DNA from: Gracilaria gracilis
Lineage: Eukaryota; Rhodophyta; Florideophyceae; Gracilariales; Gracilariaceae
Direction of reading: 5' to 3'
Length of the DNA stretch: 64,000 nt
NCBI GenBank assembly: GCA_030374805.1
Contig: JARGSG010000124.1
Coordinates: forward strand, 1 to 64,000
In this document: positions 10,946 to 22,358 of the stretch, piece after piece
Position numbering within the stretch: the stretch's first letter is position 1
Layout: each line of letters begins with the position of its first letter
Notes under the pieces: model-generated
Told to the model about the DNA's origin: nothing
What the model saw: only the letters and a program-made list of their open reading frames with translations
The model's database searches: none
Translations under genes and position numbers: made by a program

Positions 10946-11722
10946 GTGCATGACGCTTTCAAGAACGTGGTCAACTCCATCGCCATCATCAGCGATGACA
11001 TTGGCGATTGCAATGGTAAGGCATCGGCGGCTATGGTTGTCCATATTGAAGATGGTTTTCGTGGGGAAGTTGTGGGTCGAAAGTTGGGGTCGCTTTGGGG
11101 CGACCCCAAAATGAGGGGGATTTTGGACAGCTATGAAAGTGTCCTAAGAAATGAGAAATCCCCAGCGTACTGGGTATTTTAGACAGTATGCACCATGAGA
11201 TGTCCTAGTGTAGAAAGGGAATTAGACCCAACAAGTCCTCCTTTTATTTTCACACAGGGAAAAAGCTCTCTAACTTACTTCGACAGCATAAGATGTAGAG
11301 CAAATCTCACAGGCGGGAAAACACTAGAAGACGTCCTTGGGTTCCTCTCACGAATCAAACCCAACAGTATACCCATTCCAGAGATGACACGACTAGGTAG
11401 AGAGTAAAGCCGAGGCCAATCCTTCACGATCAGCGTAAGAAGGTGACACAAAAAGGTACTCCGCACGAGTGCCGTGTTTGTGTTATCCTCCGAAAATGCG
11501 GAGTGTCTACAGTGTGGGGAGTTTGACGCTGTGTCAGCACAAGCCCCGGGTCGTGGAAAGCAACCCAAAAGAAAAGGTAAAAGAAGGGAGACTCACGAGA
11601 GTAACCAAAGGAAACGGCAAACCCAGGGGACACCTTATACAAGGGCGAACATGACAATAGTTGGTAAGTACTACCAGCGATGGGATCGTTTACCTGACCC
11701 ATGGGGAAAGACAGCCCGTTAG
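10946..11722 (+). pseudogene. Possible decayed coding region, unidentified
   Basis: Three open stretches (10,946-11,182, 11,195-11,407, 11,474-11,722) lie in the same frame, separated only by stop codons, which suggests a decayed gene. The last part has a Cys pair (AECLQCGEF) followed by a strongly basic tail (KQPKRKGKRRETHES). It could be the C-terminal zinc and basic tail of a transposase, but I cannot name a family. The first part overlaps the likely N-terminus of the Harbinger nuclease on the opposite strand. Confidence 0.25.
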
Positions 11723-11729
11723 CAACGGA

Positions 11730-12705
11730 CTTTCTCTCCGAGGAGAAGTAGAGTACGGACAGAGGCAAAGAAGTCTGGGACCAACCATGGTTAGGGAAAT
11801 TTACTGAGTGGCAGGGCCTTGGAGCCCTGGCAATATATAGTGATTACTAACCTCCCGTACTCTACGGCTCAAATATCAGAAGTATCTAAAATACATGAAA
11901 TATTGTAGAAAGTACCAGCAATGCTGTGCCAACCTCCCTGACTCACCGTGTCCCACGTGTCCAGTCTACAGTACTTGTCAATGTATGCAGTCCTATACTG
12001 CCCTCGCCGACAAGTCGTGAAAACAAAGAAGTACCAAAACATCCCCCAGGAGAGCGTTGCACTTCATCTCCGCCTCCTTAACCAAGGGTGTGACGTTTTT
12101 GCGAGCGCCGCGATGGCGGAAAATGACTATAAGGGTACTCCTTTTTCCGTCTCGCCAGTCATATCCTCTGACTCAGAGCACCAGCCACCCGCAAACGCAC
12201 CAAACTCTCTTCTTGAAGGTAAACAAAAACACCGAACCCTCGTTCCTCGTGCAACTCCATCTCCTAAAATCCCCTGTCCTCGATTTAACGACTGACTCCA
12301 GCATGGAGAACAAACCCCCGAATCACCCTTCACAGGGTTATTTCAACGGTTTTCGCTCCGTCCCCTGCTTCAGGGCAGCCCCAAATAACAACAACCACAT
12401 GGCGGGAAACAACTTCCACAATCCGTGGCGCCTGCACTGACGCATCTAACGACTCAGTCTTCCAAATTCTGCGGGTACCGGCACGCCGGCTCCTCCCCCG
12501 ATGTCGGGGATCACTGCACTGGCATATCTGCTACGCGTATGACCTCTATATGACACCCTGGTTGGGTTGAACCCAAACAATCGGTCGCACGCCCTCAGGC
12601 TGAGGAATACGCCTTGGTCCCATTCGTTGGCTGTCCTCAATGAGGCGTTGATCCTGTGTTAGGCAGGCAGTTCCAACACCATTCCAGGGGACATTCCAGC
12701 CAAAG
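11730..12705. other. No gene seen
   Basis: Only short unrelated ORFs. A small hairpin (CAGGGC-CTTGGA-GCCCTG near 11,813) is the only structure noticed. Confidence 0.4.
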
Positions 12706-13071
12706 TTAGTGTGCTCTCGGAAATGGAATGTCACATTCAAAAATGCTAGTTTTGGTGACCGATTATCTGGTGACTTTTTCCATTTTTTCCGATATTTGGG
12801 TTGGATATGAGGTAATACGTATTTGGTGTGCTAGTTTGACATTCAAAATTTGCAGTTCTGGAAATTCCCCAGTTCCATAAATAGCATATTTGAAAGTCTA
12901 AAACTGGCGAATTTCCAGAACTGCAAATTTTGAATGTCAAACTAGCACACCAAATACGTATTTCTTCAGATCAAACCCAAATGTCGGAAAAAATTGGAAA
13001 AAGTCACCAGATAATCGGTCACCAAAACTAGAATTTTTGAATGTGAAATTCCATTTCCGAGAACACAGACG
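12706..13071. repeat. Foldback MITE, family 1, copy A (~366 bp)
   Basis: The two halves are near-complete inverted repeats of each other. Outer ends read TCTCGGAAATGGAAT inward and ATTCCATTTCCGAGA outward; inner arms share GTGTGCTAGTTTGAC and its complement; a short spacer around 12,870-12,900 separates them. No coding capacity. It is close in sequence to copy B (18,684-19,052). The terminus (complement of the right end: CGTCTGTGTTCTCGGAA) nearly matches the Plavaka-like terminus. It sits just upstream of a LINE fragment. Confidence 0.85.
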
Positions 13072-13079
13072 GACTAGTG

Positions 13080-13546
13080 GGCGATGGTCTTGCAAATCAG
13101 GCTCTTGATTCACCAATTGCCGAAAAGTTAGAAGTTCCTATTTACTTTTCCGAAGTACGAAGAAGAGTGTCAACAAAACCTAAGCGAGATCCGTTGATAC
13201 GAGCTATACCGGAAGAACTACAAAATTCTGTTTCACAGAAGAAGCAGAGGTGGTTCTTTCGCAGTTTTTTGTTGGACATTCTCCATGGCTACACCCATTT
13301 GGAACGCATTTGTTTGGAAAGAGATTAGTGTGCGATTGCCGTCCTGGAGTTCTAAATGATGTGGAACATTATGTACTGAGATGCCCAAAAAGAACGCTAA
13401 GTATACTTCTTCGTCTACCACCGCTTCGTGAATGCCGGAATCTTGTTCTTGCTGGTATCATCCGAGAATCGCCTGAGAAAATGCTGGCCTTCTTAGTGAG
13501 AGAGCGCTTCTTTAATCAGAAACGCACTACATTTAGTTGTAATTAA
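13080..13546 (+). pseudogene. Non-LTR retrotransposon (LINE) 3' fragment
   Basis: The downstream frame has the C-terminal signature of non-LTR retrotransposon polyproteins: FVGHSPWLHPFG, then CDCRPGVLNDVEHYVLRCP, a C-x-C...H...C zinc-knuckle-like motif that follows the RT. The upstream frame (13,077-13,328) joins it after a one-base shift near 13,265. A plausible end is the TAA at 13,544-13,546. RT and endonuclease domains are absent, as expected for a 5'-truncated LINE. Confidence 0.6.
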
Positions 13547-13897
13547 GCTGGATGTGCCTATAAATGAGAGAGAGAGAGAATCAACCACCCGCGCAGTCTT
13601 TGGTTTGTTCATGTTTGGTTCACCATCAATACCATTACAGTAAGGCGTATTTGGCACATAATATATGGTTCATATTACCTTTCTGTCCCAGTGGTAACGT
13701 AGGCAGCGGTAAATGCGAACAGATTTACAAAACGACGAACAGTAAAGCGAATGCTTTGGCGCCATTTTTGGCGCCAACCCCCCTCGCAAGGCAAACCCTT
13801 TGACCTTCGCAGTCCTCTCAATTCCCACCATTTTGAACTTCGCCCACTTTCTCTAGCACATACAGCCCATCGGACGATGGGGATTACCCTCAGTGCC
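13547..13897. other. No gene seen; upstream region of pogo-like transposase
   Basis: Short AG-rich run at 13,566-13,581 and no convincing ORF. The pogo-like element probably starts somewhere here, but its terminal repeat was not identified. Confidence 0.35.
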
Positions 13898-13905
13898 TAT
13901 AAAAG
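13898..13905 (+). promoter_or_regulatory. TATA box of pogo-like transposase gene
   Basis: TATAAAAG lies 105 bp upstream of the chosen ATG at 14,003. Confidence 0.5.
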
Positions 13906-14002
13906 CGGGCACAGACAAAAAATTTCAAAGCACAGCCCAAACAAACCTCCACAGCTTCGTCACATCTTCAGTGTCGTCATCCAATTACGTCATCGGCACA
14001 AG

Positions 14003-15700
14003 ATGTTTGACGCAAGCCCACTCCAGTTGTCGGTGTGGGACTACTACAACGAACCGTTTGTATCGCTGAAAGAAGTCCGTGCCCGTTACGGAGTCAAAAA
14101 GCCCAATCTCCTTGCAGCATGGCACTGGTGGCTGGACCATCAACCGGAATCACCACCTGTCGGACCAGAAAATGTTCATCTCAACCTACCACATCGTGGA
14201 CGTCCAACCAAATTCAATGAAAAGGAAGAGTGCACGTTAGCCACAACAATTAATGGCTACCCCCGAAACAACAATCCACTAACCAGGCAGGGCGTGTGTC
14301 AACTCGCCGAACACTTCGTGATACTTCTTCCTCCGGCAAGGCGCCTGAAATGTTCCAAGCCTTCGTAACGCCCTTCGGTCACATGGGTCAACAAGGTTGT
14401 TCAACGCCATCCGAGTTTGAAGCTGAAGTCCGTCCAAATGATTGAGCACGAACGTATAAAGGCGGTTAACAAAGAAAATCTGACAGAACACATCTCGAGG
14501 ATGCGCGACATGATGAAGCGATATAGAATCACATCGGCAGAGCAGGTGTTCAACGTGAATGAATCTGGTATATCGTTCACGAAAATGGTTGGTCGTTCGC
14601 TTCGAAAGGCTTTCGGGCCTGCACAAGAGAAACTTGTTCAGACGGATGTCGGAACGAAGGGCAACCTAGACCACGTAACAATCATGCCTGTTGTTAATGC
14701 AGCAGGCCAAAAGTTCAAACCAGTAGTCGTCTATCCGGGAAAACAGGCAAGGTTTCGCAGAGTGAATGGAAAGTATGAGACTCTTCATGACCATCTTCCA
14801 CCGTGCTACTTGCACCACCGCGAGCCTGCTGGTGTCAACAGCGCAATTTTCTTCGACTGGGCTAAGAACTTTGTCATGGAAATCCCTCACATTCGGGAAG
14901 GTGGGCGTAATGTGCTGCTGGTGTTCGACGGCTCCGCAGCTCATATTCAGTTTGAGACGCTCCTGGTTCTCAAACAAAATCAAACCTTTGTTATAGGCCT
15001 ACCTGTGCACACCTCCCATTTACTTTAACCTCTTGACGTCGGAGTCTTCTCTCCGTTCAAGTCCTTCCTACAGAGAGAAATTCATGCTGCGGCTCGTGTA
15101 CATATCACTCTTGACGCCTTGGATGTTGCGAGTTGCATAAGTAATGCTTACGATGATAGTGTTACTCGCCGAAAGATTGTGAATGGTTTCCACGCTGCTA
15201 GGGCTTGGGTAGTTGCCGAAGGATCCGCCTCGATAGAACCAGTGATGGGGAAGTGGTTTAAGAAGGATGAACCGATCACTGTTCACAGTTTGGTGAGCAG
15301 CTTTGAGGAAAAATCGAGAAGTCTTCTTCGAAATGGAGAAGTTTAGAACAGCGGAACAATTCGCATCAACACCACTTCAGGCGCTCACCTAACAGCTGAA
15401 ATAGTGTTAAGCGCGTTGAAGGAGCGGGATGAACGTCGTGCTAAGAAGCAGATGAGCGTCGAAGAACTAGAGGAAGGCTCTAGGTTGGGAAACGCGCCTA
15501 ATAAGCGGGCGGGCAGGCCAAAACGGGATGTTGATGTTGAAACCTCGGCGGAGCTCCCACGCTTGTTGAGTCTTGCGCCTGAGCGTGCATTTCGTCTTCA
15601 AAGCTTGGAGAATTCTCGCCGTGAACTTCGTGCAGCTCGGGCGGCGCAGGCAGCATGGAAGCGATCCGGATTGGTAAGGGTTGATGGAAGTCGTGTGTAG
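14003..15700 (+). pseudogene. pogo/Tigger-like (Tc1-mariner, DDE_1) transposase, broken
   Basis: Starts at ATG 14,003 with a helix-turn-helix region (FVSLKEVRARYGV) and a GRPTKF linker. The frame shifts near 14,360, then continues through EHISRMRDMMKRYRI into the DDE_1 core. The first catalytic block reads FNVNESGISF, where pogo and Jerky proteins have Asp in N-x-D-E-x-G; here it is Asn. The second block is LLVFDGSAAH. The third is interrupted: LPVHTSHLL, TAA (15,026-15,028), then PLDVGVFSPFKSF, where the family has Gln. A further TAG lies at 15,344-15,346, and a basic tail (PNKRAGRPKRD) runs to about 15,700. Domestication is unlikely given the breaks. Confidence 0.8.
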
Positions 15701-15704
15701 TGCT

Positions 15705-16640
15705 TTTGAGTGCCAAATACGTTGTTGTGATTGGTCAAAAGCAACGACGGTTTGGTCCAAATTTGAATATTCTTAGTATTTGAACGTTTGAGAGGGGGTA
15801 AACTTTGTTCTTTTATGCGCAAGTTCGCCGTCTGCTCTGCGTGAAAGTCTGGCATACGAAAGGCCGACGTTTCTGCTTTCTATAGAAAGTGGTTTGGAGC
15901 CTCAGAACTTTCTAACGGCATAGAAACAGGCAAAGTTTCGCTCTTCGTTCGAAAAGTGACACTTTGTTTTTATTTATTCTCGCAACGTTACACGATCACT
16001 ACCTTGCTTAGAGATTTTGCTCGTTCAATAAGGCCTCTTTATGTCACAAATTCCAAAGCACATATTAGGACACACGCAACAGCACCATCAACCTACTTTC
16101 TGCAGTATGGCTTGCAAGCACCACCCTCATAAGCTTGCGTGAACCACCGTATACGAATTATTTACAGTCTGTGTCACTCCAAGCTCTTCCTATGATGAAT
16201 TCCTACACTCTACTGCTGTTGAAGACAGTCAAAAGACGTTCAACCTTCTCGTACCACACCACCGTAACTGCCGATTTAGAATACAGTTTCTAACTGCTAC
16301 ACTGCTTCGTTCGCTTCCAGCACCTTCTCCACCACTGGAACGGCCCTCGTTGCCCACAACGCATATTTGTCGCCCCGTTTACTTTGCAAACGGCCCGTTT
16401 CCAGGAGGGCCGTCATATCCGTGGTGAACGACATCATGCACACCATCTAAGCCCTATATGCCACAAGGGTAGTATTTCACGCACTCTCAACACCAATTCC
16501 ATAATTTACATTCGCCTTCATCCCCCATTTCCATGCTCACCTCTCCTACCTCCCACACCGCAGGTACTGCATGCAAACAGATTTTACAAGTTGCAACGCA
16601 AATACCGATCTCTTCAAATCGCAAAAACTCCTGATCTATT
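15705..16640. other. No gene seen
   Basis: Only unrelated short ORFs and AT-rich sequence; no element end was recognised. Confidence 0.4.
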
Positions 16641-16931
16641 CCCTACGAACAGCGAATCTGGCCGAAATCTGGCCGAATTGTGACCGACATGTGGCCATCT
16701 GGATCGAAGAGTTGCGAAAACGTGTGACTAGGTAACCTGAATACTTTTGATCGTTGACACGTGTACACTTCGGCCATATTTTGGCTACATTTCGGCCCCT
16801 TCTCGGCCATACGAAGAAATGCAAAAGTTGTTTATCTTAGCTCGTGACACGTTCTCAGAAGTTTTCAAGCTAAATGGCCGTATTTCGGCCACATTCCGGC
16901 CACATTTTGGCCAGATTCGCTGTTCGTAGGG
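16641..16931. repeat. Palindromic 291-bp MITE, family 2, copy 1
   Basis: Starts CCCTACGAACAGCGAATC and ends with its complement GATTCGCTGTTCGTAGGG. Terminal arms are built from repeats of the word TGGCCGAAAT. It is flanked on both sides by TATT (16,637-16,640 and 16,932-16,935), a perfect 4-bp target-site duplication. It is the most diverged of three copies, all exactly 291 bp long. Confidence 0.9.
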
Positions 16932-16935
16932 TATT

Positions 16936-17499
16936 ATTCTTGGGGTTTTTGTATATCTGCTGCCTCATCAACCTTAACCATCTACGCCGTGACTTGAAGT
17001 GGCAACGATGTAACTCTCAAAGGTGAGAGGGCTGTCGTGGTATTTAGATTTTACGGATGAGTGCTCTATTAGAGATACCCGAGCTATCAGACTACAACCC
17101 CAGTACGAAGTGTAGGTAACCTGTTGTGAGCGACGGGTGGTCCCAGCTTGACGGGACAGTAAAGCAGCACCGACGTCCCTGTGCTGCCGCAACCACCCAC
17201 CTCAGAGATACGATGTTGCTTGAGAAAGCCGCCGACAACTCATTCTTCCTACATGGCCAACCATTACATGATCACCCCTCAATTCTCAAGTGGAAACGGT
17301 CATACCTCAACACAACCTCCCAAATGTGTAACCCAATTTTTATTTCACTCAGCTGAAGCTGCTCGAGGTTGTGACGTACCATACTTTGCGTCTTCTCTGG
17401 CAACCACACCACAAACTGTCTTTCAACTGCTGCAATGGCTACCATTATCCTTCGCTGTGGCATAATCAGCCCCACCCATCGTGCACAGCGAACATAATG
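16936..17499. other. No gene seen; likely hAT element 3' flank
   Basis: No recognisable coding sequence. It follows the C-terminal dimerisation region of the minus-strand hAT transposase and may be its untranslated end. A terminal repeat was not identified. Confidence 0.3.
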
Positions 17500-19548
17500 C
17501 TAAAATATATCGAAGGCCAGCAATACCGACAGGTCCTGAATGGTATTGTGGTTCATGGCATTTAAAAGCATGTTCTCCGCAAGCGCCTTCGACGCCATAA
17601 TGCGTGCTGGGATCATTCCCTTCCAATTGGGGCCTGGGAGTTCTTGAACAACGAACGGTACAACCTCGATGTGGCAATGTAGAAAAAGGCTTACATCGAC
17701 GTAGGCGCTATCCATTTGGTTCCACTTCGACGACAAAAGAGAGCCAGCGGCGCCGAACCCACGCTCAGTTTGAGCGGAAGAAGCATGGCTGCCGGGGACA
17801 GCCTTCGCAACTTGACTTAAAATTTGGGTATCTACATTCCTTTGATATCCACCAAGAGAACAAACATTTGGTGCTCAACGGCGAAGCAGGGAGTCTTTCT
17901 GAGGCGGTATAACTATTAATTGCTGTACTGACGTCATCTTCAATCGAAAGCACATGCATATCTTGCGTCTCTGTTCTGTCTTCAAATTCAGCAAAGTTCC
18001 AAAGAAGTGCATCACCTGCGGTGTTAGCGCCACGACTGCAGTTTACGATACTCGAAGGTTCCTGCCGCATGTTGCTTGTTCGAGTTTCAGGCTTCGCAAC
18101 CGAGACAAACAGCTCATGGACAGTGTCATGGACACTTTGACGCGATCAACAGCGGCAGCATCGGGCATGATGTGCTTGAGAGAGAATAGTGTGTGGTATG
18201 AAGGGCAAAAGAAGACCTGTAACTCCATCATTAGGGAACGTGGCGTTCCGTTGTAACCGCTAAAGGGTCGTTTGTCAAGGGCTTCGCAGAAAAGCGACCT
18301 GGTGTTCTTCGGAACGGCAGTGAGGTGCTGAGCTGCCGCAACGGATTGGGGTTTTGAACTACCGGAGTAAATTGGAGCAGAGGGGTCAGTATGATAAGAG
18401 CCAAATCGTCTTTCAACAGCGTGGTACGAAGACCACATAATGCCAGAAAGGCATCAATTGCAGAGTGGTAAGTCCTGGCCTGAGACTGCACCATTATGTC
18501 CGAAACAGAGAGCATTACGGAAAATAGCTGAAGTCAACTTACATGTTCTTCCTCCAGTGGGAATGGTAGTGACTCCTTTCGCTCATAGTACGCTACCGGC
18601 AAGGGCCACAGTTTCAAGAATCTCTGAAGCATGCGCACTTTCGACACCAAGCGATGTGAAACGTTTTGCAGTAAACAAAACGGCGTCTTTGTTCTCGGAA
18701 ATGGAATTTCATATTCAAAATTGCTAGTTTTGGTGACCGATTATCTGGTGACGTTTTCCAATTTTTTCCCGATATTTGGGTTGGATATGAGGAAATACGT
18801 ATTTGGTGTGCTAGTTTGACATTCAAAATTTGCAGTTCTGGAAATTTTCCAGTTCCATAAATAGCATATTTGAAAGTCTAAAACTGGCGAATTTCCAGAA
18901 CTGCAAATTTTGAATGTCAAACTAGCACACCAAATACGTATTTCCTCATATCCAACCCAAATATCGGGAAAAAATTGGAAAACGTCACCAGATAATCGGT
19001 CACCAAAACTAGCATTTTTGAATGTGAAATTACATTTCCGAGAACACAGACGGGCGCGTTCCCTCACGATGCTTGTAGTTTTTCAAAGCGAGTGCGCATG
19101 TTGGCGCTTTTGTTTAAATGTTCAATAAAACGTTTGACATCACTTATCAAACTCCTGCAAGCTACATTGTAGACCTTATGCGACCCGATGCTCATACCAA
19201 TGCTGCGACAAGGGCGCAGTTTATCAGATGTGGGACAAACTAGTCCCGACACTGAGGTAGGTGAACAGAGCAGAGGCGTTTTACATCAAATTTTGAATCG
19301 AAAGTTGAGCTCATTATTGCGCTGAAATCAATAGGACGCTTTTGCGCAATATGTTTATACCATATGTGAAATAAGTCATTGTATCGAATGCTTCCAAGTA
19401 GAGATGAATATAGGCGAAAATACCGTACAGCTAACAGATAGAATTTTAGATTCCAGTCATCAGCAATATAAAACACACGCACTCCAAAAAACTTTTCATT
19501 GGAACTTTTCGACGTCCATAAATCGACAATGAGAGGTAAAAACGGCAA
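17500..19548 (-). pseudogene. hAT-family transposase, broken and split by a MITE
   Basis: Reading right to left: a hAT-like N-proximal block (DLWTSKSSNEKFFGV) at ~19,500, a HLINCALVA segment resembling the family's Cys/His region at ~19,210, then the foldback MITE (18,684-19,052), then the middle region (GVESAHASEILETVAL, SDIMVQSQARTYHSAIDA). The C-terminal dimerisation domain is spread over two frames (KECRYPNF; then SSAQTERGFGAAGSLLSSKWNQM, ~17,720-17,800). That ASSAQTERxFS-type block is the best-known hAT signature. Several stops and frameshifts are present. An N-terminal BED finger was not found. Confidence 0.7.
18684..19052. repeat. Foldback MITE, family 1, copy B (~369 bp)
   Basis: Near-identical in layout and sequence to copy A: inverted arms from CGTCTTTGTTCTCGGAA on the left to TTCCGAGAACACAGACG on the right. 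It has inserted in the hAT transposase gene and is therefore younger than that gene. Flanking GG on each side could be a 2-bp target duplication, but this is too short to be sure. Confidence 0.85.
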
Positions 19549-20440
19549 AGCTCGTGTACTGCCTAGATGAAAAATCTCCGTAGTAACTTGATTAGTTTTT
19601 CCAAATATTTTTTCAATAAAAGCCTTTTCATGTTTTTGGCTGTAATGATAACTTTAAGCTCATTTTGTTGGTCAAGCATGGTCAAAAAAGTCTGCAATTT
19701 AGGGCATTGAACAAATAGGAACGGTAAAAATTTTCTTACTATCTAGCCTGCCATGTTTAGTTCACGGTATCTTTCTGGGGTGGTTTGAAGGAAAGTTTGC
19801 TTTTGCTTTGAAATTTTACTTTTGAAGTTTGAATAAGAGAATATCATTTTTTTGTTTGTTTTGAGGCAATGATATGTCGTTTTCTAAAGTGATGCGTTAT
19901 ATTGCCGTTACTTTTACCGATTTGGAAAAGTTTTAGTTTTTTATTACAAAGTCCTTTCAATCAAAACCATAGTTTGCAATTTCTTTTTGTCACTAATTTT
20001 AGAACAGCTTGGTATCATATATGGCAGATGTTTTGAAACGAGTGCGTGGAAATGGAACAAGAACAGTGTATGGCTAAAAAGTAAAACAATGAAGACGTTT
20101 ACGGTTTTAATGTCGTTCTGTGTGAACATAGAGTATGTTGGGATGCTCTACAGTAGAGAAACTAAAATTTTATGTCTCGTGATTGGAAATTGTATGGTAT
20201 CCAGTTCACAATAGATGGTAAAGAATAAAAAGGCAAAAAGTCGTTGTATATTTTGGTATTTTTAATTTTAGCTATAAAAAAAGACGGTTAACAAAGTAGT
20301 CTTTTTGAATTGGTAAAAGATAATTAGATTTGGCAGAATTGAATCACTTTTCATTTAAACTCCATTCAAATGTCATTCAACTTGAGTAATGTTTGAATGG
20401 TAAACCAATTTGAATGCTGCTCCGTACTGCACTTCGAATT
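19549..20440. other. AT-rich stretch, no gene seen
   Basis: Strongly AT-rich with poly-T runs and only short ORFs. It lies between the hAT gene and the copia 5' end. A missing hAT N-terminus could lie here but is not recognisable. Confidence 0.4.
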
Positions 20441-20442
20441 GT

Positions 20443-20746
20443 GGACACCTGTGCTACGTGAGGCCCAGCCGTTTCGGACGGGCCTCCTACACTAGCTGTC
20501 ACTACTTGTCTGCGCAAGCGGGCCCCCTTGAGGCGCCCTATCAGTATGAGCTCGGGCGCGCCTCCGCGCCAGAGGCGCGCTTAAGGGAAGAACAATAAAT
20601 GCCCTAGACCCAGGACAAGCTGCGAGGGTCTCGGGGGGAGCTAGCGGAGAGCGATAGAACTCTCCTTCGTTTGCTGGTCCTGTCTCCCGTCCACTCCTTC
20701 CCACTCGGTCCGGAGCTTCCATCGGCGCACTACTCACCACCACGCG
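20443..20746 (+). repeat. Copia 5' LTR and leader region
   Basis: This stretch is repeated in the same orientation at 27,537-27,850. It begins TGTGGACA, typical of an LTR start. Its right boundary and primer binding site are not resolved because both copies run on into the gag start. Confidence 0.55.
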
Positions 20747-22039
20747 ATGGAATCTGCTTCCCCAGTTATGGGCCCAGGTTTACGTTCTAAACCGCTTGCT
20801 CCTACAAACCCGCCAATGTTCAAACCGGAAGGAAATCTGCAGGAGTACTTGATTTCACGATGGGTTGAGACGATCCCAGCCGCCGCCGAAAAGGGCACCG
20901 ATAGGCTGTACAAAACCGTTTACGCCACACTCGCTCGTCCCTTTTACGATCGTGGTCTCCCTCGCGAGCAAAAGTCTATCGTTGACGAAGCGGTTGCTAA
21001 ACAACAACTTGACTTGAAGCAGGAAAAAAAAATCCAAGCTGTCAAGGATATTGTCAAGCTCATCGCCGTTGATCCTCCAACTGCCATCGTCACCCGCTTA
21101 ATATCTTCCTTCACGGATGTGACGCAATGCCGACGTCGTAGAAGTGAGGACCTCAATGCATTCCTCTCCCGCTTCCGAGGTTTGGCCGCCGGCCACCTTA
21201 TGCACGTGAGATTATCAACTTCTTCGCAGATTAGTGAGGTCTCAGAAATAACGCTTCTCAACAATGCTATGCTCAGCGAGGAGACGCTTACCAACGCCAA
21301 GCTTCAACTGGTTGCGCTGGCCGAAGCCCGCCAGAGAGACCAACCTGAACCGGAAGTCTCAATCTCGAAGAGCTCTCATGCCTCTGTCCTCGACTTTTTC
21401 GAAAAGTTCTCGGACATCTTCAACTCTGACGAAGCCCTGCCGCAGCCCTCCGAAAATGCTGATACCATTCGTCGCAAGGTTACTGACTTAGTCAGCGGAG
21501 CACAGGGACTTTTCGAAGGGTACAGGGAAGTCAAAGAGTACCTGAATGATTGCTTCCTCGAAGAGAATCAAATTCATGACATGTTCTCCACCGGCCCTCG
21601 TTGCAAGTTACACCTCGACGACGCAGTTAAGGTTATTCGAAATCTGACTTTCACTCCCAAGGCGTCTGAAAAAGCGTACAACAAGGCTGAGATCGAGAAC
21701 ATGGTTGGGCAGCGCGTTCAACAAGCTCTTGCGGCATTCCAAAAGCAGGGCAATACGAGGCCGAGTACCGATACTTCTCAGCAGACCAGGAACCAGCAGC
21801 GTGGTACCAGTTCTAGACCTCGCCCGCAAAACAAGCGCAAGGGCAAACGAGAGTCTGGATACTGTTTCGACTGCGGTTCCAAAACCCACCTCCGCGGAAG
21901 TTATGAGTGCCAAAGCCCCTCCCACGAAACGAAACGCATTCGCGCTGTCAAGGAAGGAAAACCCAAAACGAACGCCCCCGTTAGATCCGATAAGGGTTTT
22001 CACAAAGGCTCCGACCCCTCCCAAAGCAGTCATCTCTGA
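20747..22039 (+). pseudogene. Copia gag with CCHC-type zinc knuckle
   Basis: A 430-codon ORF beginning MESASPVMGPGLRSKPLAP. The first ~300 residues are a helical capsid-like region (EEALPQ/ENAD stretches are Glu and Asp rich). The C-terminus is basic and Gln/Arg rich, followed by YCFDCGSKTHLRGSYEC (C-x2-C-x4-H-x6-C), a gag zinc knuckle with a longer last spacing than the usual C-x2-C-x4-H-x4-C. The TGA at 22,037-22,039 is probably a decay stop: removing the MITE at 22,064 together with one 4-bp duplication leaves gag and protease in the same frame, as in a normal copia polyprotein. Confidence 0.75.
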
Positions 22040-22063
22040 CTGCAGGGGAAAATAGCATATTCG

Positions 22064-22354
22064 CCCTAAGAATATCGAACCTGGCCGAAATATGGCCGAG
22101 ATATGGCCGAAATGTGGCCGTTTAGCTCGAAAATTTGTGAGAACGTTTAACCAGCGAAGACAAACAAGTTTCATTTTTCTTCATATGGCCGAAATATGAC
22201 CGAGATGTGGCCGAAATATGGCCGAATGTTACACGTGTAAGCTAACAGAAATTCTTATTTTCACTAGTTACACGTTCTCCCAAAATTTCGACTTAAACGG
22301 CCACATTTCGGGCATATCTCGGCCATATTATGGTCAGATTCGATGTTCATAGGG
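22064..22354. repeat. Palindromic 291-bp MITE, family 2, copy 2 (inside copia gag-pro)
   Basis: Starts CCCTAAGAATATCGAA and ends TTCGATGTTCATAGGG. It is flanked by TTCG on both sides (22,060-22,063 and 22,355-22,358). Excising 291 bp plus one TTCG leaves an uninterrupted frame from the end of gag to the protease motif. It is very similar to copy 3 at 59,089. Confidence 0.95.
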
Positions 22355-22358
22355 TTCG

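Noticed and set aside
22064-22354. 291-bp palindrome as a transcription terminator or origin
   Set aside because: Three equal-length copies with target-site duplications at unrelated loci show that it is a mobile element.
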